Part shown: in pieces, positions 22,183 to 30,891 of the stretch
How positions within the stretch are numbered: the stretch's first letter is position 1
Layout: every line of letters begins with the position of its first letter
From: Lutispora saccharofermentans
GTDB lineage: Bacteria; Bacillota; Clostridia; Lutisporales; Lutisporaceae
Direction: 5' to 3'
Assembly: GCF_024363565.1 (NCBI RefSeq)
Contig: NZ_JAJEKE010000016.1
Span: 40,276 to 104,275 of the forward strand
DNA: 64,000 nt
Position numbers and translations under genes: made by a program
The notes under the pieces: model-generated
Told to the model about the DNA's origin: nothing
Seen by the model: the letters and a program-made list of their open reading frames with translations, nothing else
Database searches by the model: none

Positions 22183-22212
22183 ACAAAAGACCAGGTTTTC
22201 CTGGTCTTTTGT
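22183..22212 (-). terminator. Terminator after tuf (copy 2)
   Basis: ACAAAAGACCAGG pairs with CCTGGTCTTTTGT across a 4-base loop, just after the second tuf gene. The minus-strand side ends in a T-rich stretch. Sequence differs completely from the terminator of copy 1, marking the end of the duplicated segment. Confidence 0.85.
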
Positions 22213-22232
22213 CTAAATAAATAACCAATTTT

Positions 22233-23435
22233 TTATTCTATTATAGAAGCAACTGCTCCGGCTCCTACCGTTCTTCCGCCTTCTCTTATAGCGAATCTCA
22301 AGCCTTCTTCTATAGCTATCGGTGTTATAAGCTTTATCGTCATCGTTATGTGGTCACCGGGCATGCACATTTCTACTCCCTCTGGAAGTTCTATTACGCC
22401 TGTTACGTCTGTCGTCCTGAAGTAGAACTGGGGTCTGTATCCTTTAAAGAATGGAGTGTGTCTTCCTCCTTCTTCTTTGGTCAGTACGTATACTTGTGCC
22501 GTAAAGTGTGTGTGAGGCTTTATGGAGCCCGGTTTTGCCAGTACCTGGCCTCTTTCTATTTCTGTCCTTTGTACGCCTCTTAAAAGTACTCCTATGTTGT
22601 CTCCGGCTTGTGCCTGGTCAAGCAGCTTCCTGAACATTTCTACGCCTGTTACTACTGTTGTCTTCGGTGTGTCGTTCAGTCCTACTATTTCTACGTTGTC
22701 TTGTACTTTTACTGTTCCTCTTTCTACTCTTCCTGTTGCAACTGTTCCTCTTCCTGTTATGGAGAATACGTCTTCCACAGGCATCAGGAATGGTTTGTCT
22801 GTTGCTCTTTCTGGTGTTGGAATGTAGTTGTCTACTTCTGCCATCAGCTTATGGATTGCTCCGCACCATTGGCATTCTTCGCTTCCGCATCCGCATTCCA
22901 GTGCCTTTAAGGCTGAGCCTGCAACTATCGGTGTGTCGTCTCCGGGGAATTCATATTCGTTCAATAGTTCTCTTACTTCCATTTCAACCAGTTCGATAAG
23001 TTCTGCGTCGTCTACCATGTCTACTTTGTTCAAGAATACTACTATATATGGCACTCCAACCTGTCTGGATAGGAGTATGTGCTCTCTTGTTTGAGGCATC
23101 GGTCCGTCTGCTGCTGATACTACCAGTATGGCTCCGTCCATCTGAGCTGCTCCTGTTATCATGTTCTTTACATAGTCAGCGTGTCCGGGGCAGTCAACGT
23201 GGGCATAGTGTCTTGTTGCTGTCTGGTATTCAACGTGTGAGGTGTTTATTGTTATTCCTCTTTCTTTTTCTTCCGGTGCTTTGTCTATTTCATCATATTT
23301 TGTTGCTGTCGCTCCACCAAATTTTGATAGTACTGTGGTTATTGCTGCTGTCAGTGTCGTCTTTCCATGGTCAACGTGTCCTATGGTTCCTATGTTTACA
23401 TGGGGTTTCGTTCTTTCATATTTTGCCTTTGCCAT
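22233..23435 (-). CDS. tuf: Elongation factor Tu, copy 2
   Basis: Same 400-residue protein as 5849-7051, with the same cysteine-rich insertion (181-191). The DNA is also the same as far as I can read it, since all alternative-frame translations match, and identity runs into the Shine-Dalgarno region. This copy follows three tRNA genes and shares their promoter, a tRNA-tufB arrangement known in several phyla. Having one copy with ribosomal genes and one with tRNAs gives two expression modes. Confidence 0.98.
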   Translation of the reverse strand: MAKAKYERTKPHVNIGTIGHVDHGKTTLTAAITTVLSKFGGATATKYDEIDKAPEEKERGITINTSHVEYQTATRHYAHVDCPGHADYVKNMITGAAQMDGAILVVSAADGPMPQTREHILLSRQVGVPYIVVFLNKVDMVDDAELIELVEMEVRELLNEYEFPGDDTPIVAGSALKALECGCGSEECQWCGAIHKLMAEVDNYIPTPERATDKPFLMPVEDVFSITGRGTVATGRVERGTVKVQDNVEIVGLNDTPKTTVVTGVEMFRKLLDQAQAGDNIGVLLRGVQRTEIERGQVLAKPGSIKPHTHFTAQVYVLTKEEGGRHTPFFKGYRPQFYFRTTDVTGVIELPEGVEMCMPGDHITMTIKLITPIAIEEGLRFAIREGGRTVGAGAVASIIE

Positions 23436-23519
23436 TTTTTACTTTTCCTCCTTTATATGTATCGATTAAATAAAAAATTATAATCTGGTTAATAAACTCT
23501 GCCTGGTGTATCGTAAGAA

Positions 23520-23596
23520 TGGAGCCCACGACCGGGCTTGAACCGGCGAACCTCCGCCTTACCAAGGCGGTGCTCTACCTGCTGAGCTACATGGGC
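23520..23596 (-). tRNA. tRNA-Thr(GGT)
   Basis: The minus strand gives a full cloverleaf starting GCCCATGTAGCTCAGC and ending in an encoded CCA. The anticodon stem CCGCC/GGCGG holds the loop TTGGTAA, so the anticodon is GGT. The T arm GGTTCAAGCCC is normal. Last of a three-tRNA cluster before tuf copy 2. Confidence 0.96.
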
Positions 23597-23604
23597 GTAT
23601 TTAC

Positions 23605-23678
23605 TGGAGCGGGCAACGGGAATCGAACCCGCACGGCCAGCTTGGGAAGCTGGAATTCTACCACTGAACTATGCCCGC
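23605..23678 (-). tRNA. tRNA-Gly(CCC)
   Basis: Cloverleaf starting GCGGGCATAGTTCAGTGG and ending in encoded CCA. The anticodon stem CCAGC/GCTGG encloses TTCCCAA, anticodon CCC. T arm GGGTTCGATTCCC is standard. It lies 8 bases from the Thr gene. Confidence 0.95.
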
Positions 23679-23684
23679 GGTATA

Positions 23685-23769
23685 TGGTGGGGAAAGGTGG
23701 ATTCGAACCACCGAAGTCTGAGACAACAGATTTACAGTCTGCCCCCTTTGGCCGCTCGGGAATTTCCCC
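23685..23769 (-). tRNA. tRNA-Tyr(GTA)
   Basis: An 85-base class II tRNA with a long variable arm, starting GGGGAAATTCCCGAGCGG. The anticodon loop CTGTAAA gives GTA. CCA is encoded. First of the Tyr-Gly-Thr cluster. Confidence 0.95.
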
Positions 23770-23801
23770 CCTTTATTTATAACCAGAGTAACTAATTAGT
23801 T

Positions 23802-23830
23802 ATTATAATATGGTATAGGTGTTTTGTCAA
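23802..23830 (-). promoter_or_regulatory. Promoter of the tRNA-tuf operon
   Basis: A consensus promoter: TTGACA (23825-23830), 17-base spacer, TATAAT (23802-23807), ending 33 bases before tRNA-Tyr. It is the strongest-looking promoter in the window, in keeping with tRNA and EF-Tu demand. Confidence 0.85.
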
Positions 23831-23879
23831 TATTAACAGCATTCTTAGTTCAAAGGAAGTTTATGACTCTGTCTGATAG

Positions 23880-24524
23880 CTAAGCATCCTTAAACTCAAG
23901 AAACTTTTCCAATTTGCGTTTTACCCTCTGAAGAGCATTGTCGATGGATTTTACATGCCTGTCCAAATCCACGGCAATCTCTTGATAGGATTTGCCTTGA
24001 AGATATGACATGAGAACCTCCAATTCCAAATCACTGAGTATTTCTCCGATTTTGGACTCTATGGAACATAATTCCTCCCTGCTTATGATCAGCTCTTCCG
24101 GATCAGTTATTTTGGTAGCAGTCAGAATATCCAGCAGAGTTCTGTCCGATTCCTCATCATAAATAGGCTTGTTCAAGGATACATACGAGTTTAGTGGAAT
24201 ATGCTTTTGCCTTGTCGCTGTTTTTATGGCAGTAATGATTTGCCTTGTTATGCAAAGCTCGGCAAATGCCCTAAAAGATGACAGCTTATCATTTTTAAAG
24301 TCCCTGATAGATTTATATAAGCCTATCATTCCTTCCTGAACAATATCCTCTCTATCAGCACCGATAAGAAAATACGATCTTGCCTTTGCCCTCACAAAAT
24401 TCTTGTACTTATTGATTATGAATTCCAGGGCTTCCTTGTCCCCGTCTCTGGCACTCAAAACCAGTTCTTCGTCCATCATGTTATCAAAGCTAAGTACCTC
24501 ATCTTTGTTTGCTTTTGCTTCCAC
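23880..24524 (-). CDS. sigH: RNA polymerase sporulation sigma factor SigH
   Basis: 214 residues. Region 2 contains NFVRAKARSYFLIGADREDI then VQEGMIGLYKSIRDF, and region 4 the LEVLMSYLQGKSYQEIAVDL helix-turn-helix. SigH drives early sporulation and transition-state genes. The start is GTG at 24524 behind GGAGGAG. Location between rae1/rlmB and the secE-nusG block is typical for spore-forming Bacillota. Confidence 0.94.
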   Translation of the reverse strand: MEAKANKDEVLSFDNMMDEELVLSARDGDKEALEFIINKYKNFVRAKARSYFLIGADREDIVQEGMIGLYKSIRDFKNDKLSSFRAFAELCITRQIITAIKTATRQKHIPLNSYVSLNKPIYDEESDRTLLDILTATKITDPEELIISREELCSIESKIGEILSDLELEVLMSYLQGKSYQEIAVDLDRHVKSIDNALQRVKRKLEKFLEFKDA

Positions 24525-24561
24525 TATATCTCCTCCAAGCTTTTAGCTTTCAACCATCTAT

Positions 24562-24590
24562 ATTATACATATATAATCGCGTTTTTTCAA
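24562..24590 (-). promoter_or_regulatory. Promoter of sigH
   Basis: TTGAAA (24585-24590), 17 bases, TATAAT (24562-24567), about 38 bases before the GTG start. Good sigma-A-like match. Confidence 0.7.
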
Positions 24591-24617
24591 GGTTAACTAT
24601 AAATGCAGAATAAGGAA

Positions 24618-25136
24618 TCAATGCCGTTGTCTTCTTATTCGTTCCAATTTTTCAGCAACAACAGGGTCAAGATGGTGTTCCAACAGGTTCCTGTCATGCT
24701 TCAGCCTGTTGATATGATTTTTGTCCATCTTATTGGATGCTTCTTTTATCTGGACTTTAAGCTCCCTCGCCGATATCCTTGCAGCTCCTAATCCCAGGAC
24801 AACCGTTTGCTCCAGCGAATCAGAGGTGGCAACTCTTATTATATTATCCTCGCTGGAGTTTTCGGCTACAAACCTCTCAATATAATTATCCGCACTTTCA
24901 AACTCTTTTGTGTATACAATTTCAACATTATTATAAAATTCATGCTTTTCCATGCTGTTTTTAACATAGTGAGCATCAAATACGACAGTCACCTTGATAC
25001 CTCTGAAGGCCTGATAGTTTGATAATATATCCAGCAATTTGCTTCTTGCGCTGTCCAGAGAATGTTTGCTTTCTTCTTTAAGCTCTTCCCAGTTATTTAT
25101 TATGTTGTAGCCGTCAACCATCAGGTATTCCTTCAA
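24618..25136 (-). CDS. rae1: NYN-domain ribosome-associated endoribonuclease (YacP/Rae1 family)
   Basis: 172 residues, one PIN-like NYN domain. The catalytic acidic residues appear in MVDGYNIINNW (Asp8), VVFDAHYVK and VATSDSLEQ. In B. subtilis Rae1 cleaves certain mRNAs in the ribosomal A site. The start is TTG at 25136 with AGGTGA eight bases upstream. It is 21 bases after rlmB, as in many Bacillota. Confidence 0.87.
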   Translation of the reverse strand: MKEYLMVDGYNIINNWEELKEESKHSLDSARSKLLDILSNYQAFRGIKVTVVFDAHYVKNSMEKHEFYNNVEIVYTKEFESADNYIERFVAENSSEDNIIRVATSDSLEQTVVLGLGAARISARELKVQIKEASNKMDKNHINRLKHDRNLLEHHLDPVVAEKLERIRRQRH

Positions 25137-25157
25137 TTTTCATCACCTAAATCAGTT

Positions 25158-26087
25158 TTAATGAATACTGCCGTCCTGAAGACTACCGGCAGCATTTTTC
25201 AGTGCTCTCTGTTTTTTTGCCTCAAATATGACAACTGCACAGGAGACAGCCGCATTAAGTGAGGATATTTTCCCTGCCATAGGTATTCCTACGATGAAAT
25301 CGCAATTTTCTTTTATAAGCTTGCCGAGGCCTTTCCCTTCGCTTCCCACTACCAAAGCCAAGGGTCCCGTCATATCCTTTTCATAGTATGGATCTCCGCT
25401 GGCATCAGCTCCTGCTATCCATAAACCTTTTTCCTTCAGATAATCCATGGTCTGATTCAGGTTTGTCACCTTGGCCACAGGCACATATTCAACTGCTCCT
25501 GCCGATATTTTGCCTATTATGGGGGTAAGGCTTGCCGCCCTGCGCTTGGGGATTATTACACCATGTACACCCGCCCCGTCACAGCTTCTCAGTATTGAGC
25601 CCAGGTTCTGGGGATCTGTTATTTCATCCAAAATAACTATAAAAGGATCTTCGGCTTTTTCTTTTGCAATTTCCAGTATGTCATCGACTTCATAATATTT
25701 GTACAATGCAGCGGAGGCAATGACTCCCTGGTGGCTTTTGGTAGCAGACATCCTGTCCAGCTTGGCCTTGTCAACTTCCTTTATCAGTATCTTCTTATCT
25801 CTTGCTATAGCAATGATCTGTCTTATCGATCCTTCCAATTGGCCGCTTTGGACAAACAGCTTATCTATTTCTCTCCCTGATTTTAACGCTTCCAATACAG
25901 GATTTCTTCCTTCTATCAGATTTATATAATAGTCATCCCTGTCTTCAGCTTCTTCAATATATTGGGGTTTGGCTCTTCCTTCGGTCTTTTTCTGTACGGG
26001 CTTATTAAATTTAGGAGTTTTCTTATCCTCCCTTACCTTTTTGCCCCATTTATCTGCTTTATTCCTTTTTTCTCCGCCAAATGGCAT
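25158..26087 (-). CDS. rlmB: 23S rRNA (guanosine-2'-O)-methyltransferase RlmB
   Basis: About 309 residues of the SpoU/TrmH family. After a basic Lys-rich N-terminal extension (1-45) comes the substrate-binding domain (YINLIEGRNPVLEALKSGRE) and the knotted SAM domain with ILDEITDPQNLGSILRSCDG, VVGSEGKGL and IPMAGKISSLNAAVS. It methylates G2251 of 23S rRNA (E. coli number). I choose the ATG at 26087 because AAGG is well spaced from it; ATGs at 26096 and 26093 are possible. Confidence 0.94.
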   Translation of the reverse strand: MPFGGEKRNKADKWGKKVREDKKTPKFNKPVQKKTEGRAKPQYIEEAEDRDDYYINLIEGRNPVLEALKSGREIDKLFVQSGQLEGSIRQIIAIARDKKILIKEVDKAKLDRMSATKSHQGVIASAALYKYYEVDDILEIAKEKAEDPFIVILDEITDPQNLGSILRSCDGAGVHGVIIPKRRAASLTPIIGKISAGAVEYVPVAKVTNLNQTMDYLKEKGLWIAGADASGDPYYEKDMTGPLALVVGSEGKGLGKLIKENCDFIVGIPMAGKISSLNAAVSCAVVIFEAKKQRALKNAAGSLQDGSIH

Positions 26088-26192
26088 ATGCATCATCCTT
26101 CTATATTATTTTTTTCATAGTTTTATTATCTTCATTATCGATGGGCAGTATTCTCCACCAAGTTGAGACGTTGCGGCCGTTGATTTGATTTG

Positions 26193-26948
26193 CTATCTGA
26201 ATCTTTCCCTGACCTCTGCAGTTTTTCCGCAGCTCATGGCTCCTTCGGGGCATGGTCCGCTGATGCATCCAGGCCCGGCATGCTTGAAGAGTATGGGCGC
26301 AACCTCCCGCACTTTTCTCAGCATTTCTGCCGCCATATCTCTTATCTCCCACTGGGCTCTTCCACAGCATCTAAGCCTGAAAAAGTTAAATAAAGCCCTC
26401 GCTGACATAGTAAATACTATTTTTGTTTCACAGGCATTGGGGAATACATATCTTGCATCCTCTATAGATGCTTTTTCAGCCATCTGCACCGCTTGCTTCT
26501 CACTCTTGCCTTCTTCGATATATCTTTTATAGTTTTCTGCATATAGTATTTCTACCAGCTTATCATAAGCCTCCTGGTCCTTTTTCATCGAGTTGATGAA
26601 TATTTCCCGGGCTTCGTCTATTGCATCTATCTGAGGAGGTACTATGTATTCAAATTGCTCAAGCTTCACATATCTTTGAGATTGCTGGGAGTAAGAGCAG
26701 CCGATTCTGTGGCGAACCAGTTGATGAGAAAGAACCCGGCTGATTCCTTCAACTGCAAAAGTAAAAGAGACATGCTCTATGGGGCTTTCATGGCCTAAGT
26801 CCATCAGCATGTTCAGAAATTTCTCAGTCTTTTCTGTATCCAATCCGTCCAATATTCCATCTATGCCTATTTGAGAATAGCAAAGCTTCGCTGCTGCTGC
26901 TACCAGCTTCTCCGGCTCAGGAGTATATCGTATCAGTTCTACCTTCAT
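26193..26948 (-). CDS. thyX: FAD-dependent thymidylate synthase ThyX
   Basis: 251 residues. The ThyX signature [16 protein letters not shown] (near 75-90) is present. ThyX makes dTMP from dUMP with methylene-tetrahydrofolate and reduced FAD. The start at [12 protein letters not shown] (26948) has GGAGG 11 bases upstream; an earlier in-frame ATG at 26966 is less family-like. No thyA is visible in the window. Confidence 0.95.
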   Translation of the reverse strand: MKVELIRYTPEPEKLVAAAAKLCYSQIGIDGILDGLDTEKTEKFLNMLMDLGHESPIEHVSFTFAVEGISRVLSHQLVRHRIGCSYSQQSQRYVKLEQFEYIVPPQIDAIDEAREIFINSMKKDQEAYDKLVEILYAENYKRYIEEGKSEKQAVQMAEKASIEDARYVFPNACETKIVFTMSARALFNFFRLRCCGRAQWEIRDMAAEMLRKVREVAPILFKHAGPGCISGPCPEGAMSCGKTAEVRERFR

Positions 26949-27124
26949 AATACATATGACCTCCATTCACATAAATTATATCTGAGCTATGACATAACTT
27001 ATTTATCATTTTAAGAGAATTATCTTTATTTGTCTATATGATATTTGGGTATTCCTCTGGTGCTTTGGCTCGGGACACGAGGTGCGATGTACGAGTTTTT
27101 GGGCAGGACTCTGGAGCTATGGAA

Positions 27125-27177
27125 TACGGTAACCACGGAAAGACACGGAAGGGAACACGGGTTTTCACGGAAGGGGA
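27125..27177 (+). repeat. Dispersed ACACGG-type repeat, copy 1
   Basis: Contains accacggaaagacacggaag then ggaacacgggttttcacgg. The word (A)CACGG recurs about every 10-13 bases. Similar runs lie at 27645, 37148, 39864 and 63817 in the other orientation, and a decayed one near 35481. The rest of the 26967-27187 gap shows no gene. Confidence 0.65.
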
Positions 27178-27187
27178 TGCATATGTA

Positions 27188-27418
27188 TTATATTGACGAA
27201 CCATATTCAAATGTAACTATTTTGCAGTCTCCACATCTATAGGCCCGTACTTTTTTATGAGTAAAACCCATACTAATGCCAACTAATGTTTCATCACCTA
27301 TTGCAAAAACCTTTTTTTTATCATCATCAGCCCACATTATTTGCCGTGGCGAATAAATATAGCCACCTTCCATTTCTTTGCCGCACTTAGGACAAGTAGC
27401 GTTAATAAGTGTTCCCAT
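27188..27418 (-). CDS. Small zinc-ribbon protein of unknown function
   Basis: 76 residues with two Cys pairs, CPKCGKEM at residues 9-16 and CGDC near residue 62, spaced to form one zinc ribbon. The middle (GYIYSPRQIMWADDD) resembles small PF20097-like proteins of Bacillota; that name is from memory. The start has a GGGGGT ribosome-binding site. It sits alone between thyX and mrnC, bracketed by inverted ACACGG repeats, which suggests an insertion into an otherwise conserved cluster. Confidence 0.7.
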   Translation of the reverse strand: MGTLINATCPKCGKEMEGGYIYSPRQIMWADDDKKKVFAIGDETLVGISMGFTHKKVRAYRCGDCKIVTFEYGSSI

Positions 27419-27438
27419 TTATAATACCCCCATTTATC

Positions 27439-27629
27439 TATATATAACGCATTAAATATTCTACATAGCTGTTATGCTGACTGATAACGATTGCAGAGCT
27501 CCAGAGCTAAGACTTTGTAGCTTGCATAGGGTTGCGTCAAAACTAACAAACTCTAAGCTCCTTCACGATGCACTCTTATATCAGTCAGGATAACATTTTT
27601 ACTGTAAAATCTTTTTCACGTTATATATA
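27439..27629. mobile_element. MITE-like palindromic repeat, copy R1
   Basis: A 191-base element bounded by TATATATAACG (27439-27449) and its exact inverse CGTTATATATA (27619-27629). Inside are a second inverted pair, TGTTATGCTGACTGATA and TATCAGTCAGGATAACA (one mismatch). It has no ORF. The same sequence, with internal differences, occurs at 39643-39809 and 41461-41702, and a fragment at 10732-10765. No transposase is seen, so it would have to be moved in trans. Confidence 0.75.
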
Positions 27630-27644
27630 ATATGAAAAATAAAA

Positions 27645-27690
27645 CTTTTTCCGTGTAAATCTGTGGTTCCCGTCTTCCTACACCCGCAAG
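27645..27690 (-). repeat. Dispersed ACACGG-type repeat, copy 2
   Basis: Reads ttttccgtgtaaatctgtgg then ttcccgtcttcc on the plus strand, i.e. the inverse orientation of copy 1. Together the two copies flank the zinc-ribbon gene and R1. Confidence 0.55.
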
Positions 27691-27704
27691 GAATCCCCTG
27701 ACTT

Positions 27705-28190
27705 CTATATACTTTCCTGATTTATCTCAGTGATGAGGTGCAAGAGCTCCATAAGCCTATCCATGCGGTTATTGAGATAGAGATAGCCTAAGAGGGCTTC
27801 AAAGCCGGTAGCATGTTTGTAGTCCGCTAATTCTGCATTTTTAGGCATGGAAGTGGTTTTAGCGTTTCTGCCTCTTCTTATTATGTCTTTTTCTTCTTCA
27901 TCGAGGTATGCTTCCAGCTTATCTGCCATTTCTGCCTGTGCCTTAGCCTTAACAAAGGCAATGGCTTTTTTGTGGAGCTTGGAAACCTGCACACTGCCTT
28001 TGGAAACCAGCAAAGTTCTTACAAAAAGCTCGTATACAGAATCACCTATATATGCGAGGATCGCAGGATTATACATCTGGATATCCGTGAGCTTTACCCG
28101 GTTCATAACATCACTTTCCATCGTCCTGACATATCCGGCATATTCATTGTTCACCGCATCATGCTCTATAAGCCCTTCTTTTTTATCCAT
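27705..28190 (-). CDS. mrnC: Mini-ribonuclease III
   Basis: 161 residues from MDKKEGLIEHDAVNNEYAG. It is the RNase III catalytic domain without a double-strand RNA-binding domain. The acidic motif AYIGDSVYELFVR and the later FEALLGYLYL are present. It matures 23S rRNA ends. The start at 28190 lies 5 bases after the cysS stop, so the two are co-transcribed. Confidence 0.93.
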   Translation of the reverse strand: MDKKEGLIEHDAVNNEYAGYVRTMESDVMNRVKLTDIQMYNPAILAYIGDSVYELFVRTLLVSKGSVQVSKLHKKAIAFVKAKAQAEMADKLEAYLDEEEKDIIRRGRNAKTTSMPKNAELADYKHATGFEALLGYLYLNNRMDRLMELLHLITEINQESI

Positions 28191-28194
28191 AAAC

Positions 28195-29589
28195 CTACGC
28201 CCTTCTCCATTTGACTCCCTGGGGAGTATCCTCAAGAATTATGCCTTTATCCTTCAAATCATCCCTTATCTTATCAGCTAAAGCCCAATTCTTATCCTTT
28301 CTGGCCTGCTGTCTTTCCTCTATGAGCTTTTCAATTTCATCATCAAGGCTTTCCTCTTTCTTATTGAGGATGCCCAGCACTCCCGCCAATTCCATATACA
28401 GATCGAATGCAAACTTGACCAGATCCTTTGATGAGTCTTCGTTTATATTGGAATTTACGTCCCTCACCAAATCAAATATGGCGGAAACTGCATCAGCGGT
28501 ATTTAAGTCGTCATCCATCGCCGCAATAAAGCTTTCTTTATGTGTCAGGAGCTTAGCTTCTAAATCCTTGTCTTCCTGGCTCTCAGGATTATCTTTTGCA
28601 TTTTTAAGCAAATGCATGAGATTGCTTTTTGCGATATAAAGCCTTTCCAAGCTGCTCTTAATGCTGTCCAGCAAATCCTTGCTGAAATTTATCGGGCTTC
28701 TGTAATGAGAAGAGATCATAAAGAGCCTTACAACCTCTAAATCATACATCTCGCTTATATCTCTCACAGTGAAAAAGTTATTCAAAGACTTTGACATCTT
28801 TTCATTGTTTATATTTATGAAGCCATTGTGCATCCAATATCTTGAAAACGGCTTACCTGTAGCTGCTTCGCTTTGTGCTACCTCATTCTCGTGGTGAGGG
28901 AAAATCAAATCCTGACCGCCGGAGTGAATGTCTATGGTTTCTCCCAAGAACTTCATAGCCATGGCAGAGCATTCTATATGCCAGCCCGGTCTTCCCAAGC
29001 CCCAAGGGCTTTCCCAGGCAGGTTCTCCCGGCTTCTGGCTCTTCCATAAGGCGAAATCCATAGGATTTCTTTTTACCTCTCCTACATCAACCCGCGCTCC
29101 GGCCTCCAGCTCCTCCAGGTTTTGCTTGGAAAGCTTGCCGTACTCATTGAATTTTACCGTATCAAAATAGACATCCCCGTCAACCTCATAAGCAAAGCCG
29201 TTGTCTTCTATCCTTTTTACAACATTTATTATATCGGGTATCAATTCCGTCACTCTTGGATGATGATCGGCCTTTCTGATACCTAAACCCTGGGCATCCT
29301 TAAAATATTCTTGTATATATTTGTCCGCAACTTCTTTCTCAGTTATGCCCTCCTCTTTAGCTCTCTTGATTATCTTATCATCAACATCGGTAAAGTTCTG
29401 TACAAAGGTAACCTTATATCCTCTATATTCCAAGTATCTTCTCAAAATATCGAATATTATAAAAGGTCTGGCATTCCCGATATGAAAATAGTTATATACG
29501 GTTGGTCCGCAGGAGTACATTTTGACCTCGCCCGGCACCATGGGAACAAAATCTTCCTTCTTTCTGCTCATGGTATTAAATATTTTCAT
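28195..29589 (-). CDS. cysS: Cysteinyl-tRNA synthetase
   Basis: 464 residues, class I synthetase. HIGNARPF (about 37-44) is the HIGH box, KMSKSLNN the KMSKS box, and the zinc ligands include Cys27 in SCGPTVYNY, Cys in HIECSAMAM and the HENE motif. Start ATG has GGAGGG upstream. A T-box leader with Cys-type specifier lies upstream, but 200 bases separate it from the start, including an inserted palindrome. Confidence 0.97.
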   Translation of the reverse strand: MKIFNTMSRKKEDFVPMVPGEVKMYSCGPTVYNYFHIGNARPFIIFDILRRYLEYRGYKVTFVQNFTDVDDKIIKRAKEEGITEKEVADKYIQEYFKDAQGLGIRKADHHPRVTELIPDIINVVKRIEDNGFAYEVDGDVYFDTVKFNEYGKLSKQNLEELEAGARVDVGEVKRNPMDFALWKSQKPGEPAWESPWGLGRPGWHIECSAMAMKFLGETIDIHSGGQDLIFPHHENEVAQSEAATGKPFSRYWMHNGFININNEKMSKSLNNFFTVRDISEMYDLEVVRLFMISSHYRSPINFSKDLLDSIKSSLERLYIAKSNLMHLLKNAKDNPESQEDKDLEAKLLTHKESFIAAMDDDLNTADAVSAIFDLVRDVNSNINEDSSKDLVKFAFDLYMELAGVLGILNKKEESLDDEIEKLIEERQQARKDKNWALADKIRDDLKDKGIILEDTPQGVKWRRA

Positions 29590-29660
29590 TTTTATCCCTC
29601 CACTATTTTAATGAATTTCTAATTAACACTGAATTCTCATGCGGTATACGAATCACGATA

Positions 29661-29764
29661 AATGAAAGCATTTTCTGTCATTCTGAAGGAGCAAAGCAAC
29701 TGAAGGATCTAAATAAGATCCTTCAGGCAAAGCCTTCAGGATGACAACTAAGCAGGGCTTTCAT
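29661..29764. repeat. Long interspersed palindrome between T-box and cysS
   Basis: TGTCATTCTGAAGG (29676-29689) is matched by CCTTCAGGATGACA (29733-29746), with an inner pair CTGAAGGATCT/AGATCCTTCAG. The outer words ATGAAAGC and GCTTTCAT extend it to about 104 bases. It is of the common TGTCATTCTGA-type interspersed palindrome seen in many genomes. It would be transcribed as a very stable hairpin in the cysS 5' leader. Confidence 0.75.
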
Positions 29765-29790
29765 AGCAATGTTACTCCAGCGTTAAATAA

Positions 29791-30010
29791 ATAAAGCCGC
29801 CTCGCTAAGAGGCGACATATGACGCGGTTCCACTCTTTATTTGCTCACAACCTTAACGGCTCTGCCGCCCATGGCTACTCATTTCACCGCAGGTGCTAAC
29901 GGGCGCACTTCAATCTGCTGTCCCCAAAAGCCCCTTTCAGCCGATGAAGGCTTATCTCTGCTGGTATTAGCAAATTTACTATTCCCGATCACAGCATCAT
30001 TTATTAGCTT
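29791..30010 (-). promoter_or_regulatory. T-box leader of cysS
   Basis: The minus strand carries AAAGAGTGGAACCGCG (29822-29837 area), the T-box sequence that pairs with the uncharged tRNA acceptor end. It is followed by a terminator CGCCTC-TTAGC-GAGGCG and GCTTTATTTATT (29786-29814). Upstream, GGGAATAGTAAA and a long stem I region are seen, with a probable specifier TGC (29905-29907) within GAAGTGCGCC. The regulator should therefore sense uncharged tRNA-Cys. Confidence 0.88.
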
Positions 30011-30017
30011 ATATAAT

Positions 30018-30046
30018 ATTATGAGAAAAAAGCCACACTGTGTCAA
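30018..30046 (-). promoter_or_regulatory. Promoter of the cysS T-box operon
   Basis: TTGACA at 30041-30046, 17-base spacer, CATAAT at 30018-30023 (an overlapping TAATAT gives spacing 19). It lies just ahead of the T-box stem I. Confidence 0.65.
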
Positions 30047-30072
30047 TAGATAATAAATATTATTTCGTACTT

Positions 30073-30399
30073 TTAATCAGCCCGGTATTTCAAATATTCT
30101 CTCCTGCCGTTATAAATATATACTTCCACAGGAACTTCCGTTCTTTTATCCTTCCGCAGGATCAACACCCTGAAGCCCTCTTCGCTGCCCTGCTTCCCTC
30201 TTGCAAATTTAAAAGGAGAAGCTTTTATAGTTTCTTCATATGTGTACTCATGGCTTATGTACTTTATCTTTTCCGGAGGAGTTTTGATGCTGTCCAGCGG
30301 AACTGTAAGCTTCACAAAAAAACTCATTGCCAGGATAAGGATTATTGCCAGGATTGTCACTCTATTTCCGAGAAAAATATTTCTTCTATATCTTGCCAT
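30073..30399 (-). CDS. Predicted membrane-anchored protein, unknown function
   Basis: 108 residues. A basic N-terminus is followed by one membrane helix (VTILAIILILAMSFFVKLTV, about 14-33), then an outside domain rich in Lys, Arg and Glu. I do not recognise a family. A good GGTGAT ribosome-binding site precedes the ATG, and it is 6 bases after ispF, so it is probably the last gene of the ispD-ispF operon. Confidence 0.65.
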   Translation of the reverse strand: MARYRRNIFLGNRVTILAIILILAMSFFVKLTVPLDSIKTPPEKIKYISHEYTYEETIKASPFKFARGKQGSEEGFRVLILRKDKRTEVPVEVYIYNGRREYLKYRAD

Positions 30400-30405
30400 A
30401 GATAA

Positions 30406-30891
30406 TCACCTTTCCTCATTCGAGTATAAGCATGCAACAGCATAAGCAGCTATGCCTTCACCAGTCCCTGTGAAACCGAGCCCTTCAGAGGTGGTGGCCT
30501 TTATGTTGATCCTTCCGGCTTCTATGTCCATAGCAGCAGCTATATTATTTTTCATGTTATCAATGAAAGGAGAAAGCTTTGGTTTTTGCGCTACTATGAT
30601 GCTGTCTATATTTGACATTCTGTATCCTGACTTTTCTACTTCCTCTGCAGCTCTTTCCAACAGGATCAGGCTTGAAATATCCTTGTAAGCCGAATCCGTA
30701 TCAGGGAACAGCGTCCCTATATCTCTTTTGCCGCAAGCGCCAAGCAATGCATCAATAATGGCGTGGACCAGAACATCTGCATCCGAATGGCCCAGAAGAC
30801 CTTTTTCAAAAGGGATTTCCACACCGCCCAGTATCAGCTTACGGCCTTCCGCCAATTTATGTACATCATATCCGTTTCCGACTCTAAACAT
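30406..30891 (-). CDS. ispF: 2-C-methyl-D-erythritol 2,4-cyclodiphosphate synthase
   Basis: 161 residues. The metal-binding motifs GYDVHKL (Asp and His, residues 7-13) and [20 protein letters not shown] are intact, and so is the [14 protein letters not shown] end. It is the fifth step of the methylerythritol phosphate isoprenoid route. ATG at 30891 has GGGAGG seven bases upstream and overlaps the ispD end by 8 bases, giving coupled translation. Confidence 0.96.
   Translation of the reverse strand: MFRVGNGYDVHKLAEGRKLILGGVEIPFEKGLLGHSDADVLVHAIIDALLGACGKRDIGTLFPDTDSAYKDISSLILLERAAEEVEKSGYRMSNIDSIIVAQKPKLSPFIDNMKNNIAAAMDIEAGRINIKATTSEGLGFTGTGEGIAAYAVACLYSNEER

Noticed and set aside
23519..23782. 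87-codon plus-strand ORF
   Set aside because: It runs across three tRNA genes on the other strand.
26101..26370. 89-codon minus-strand ORF overlapping the thyX 3' end
   Set aside because: It is in another frame of thyX with no ribosome-binding site and biased composition.
26193..26948. One extra residue in the ThyX RHR-x7-S motif
   Set aside because: The GxSxSQQS form with one more residue is, to my knowledge, a common variant, so it is not reported as odd.
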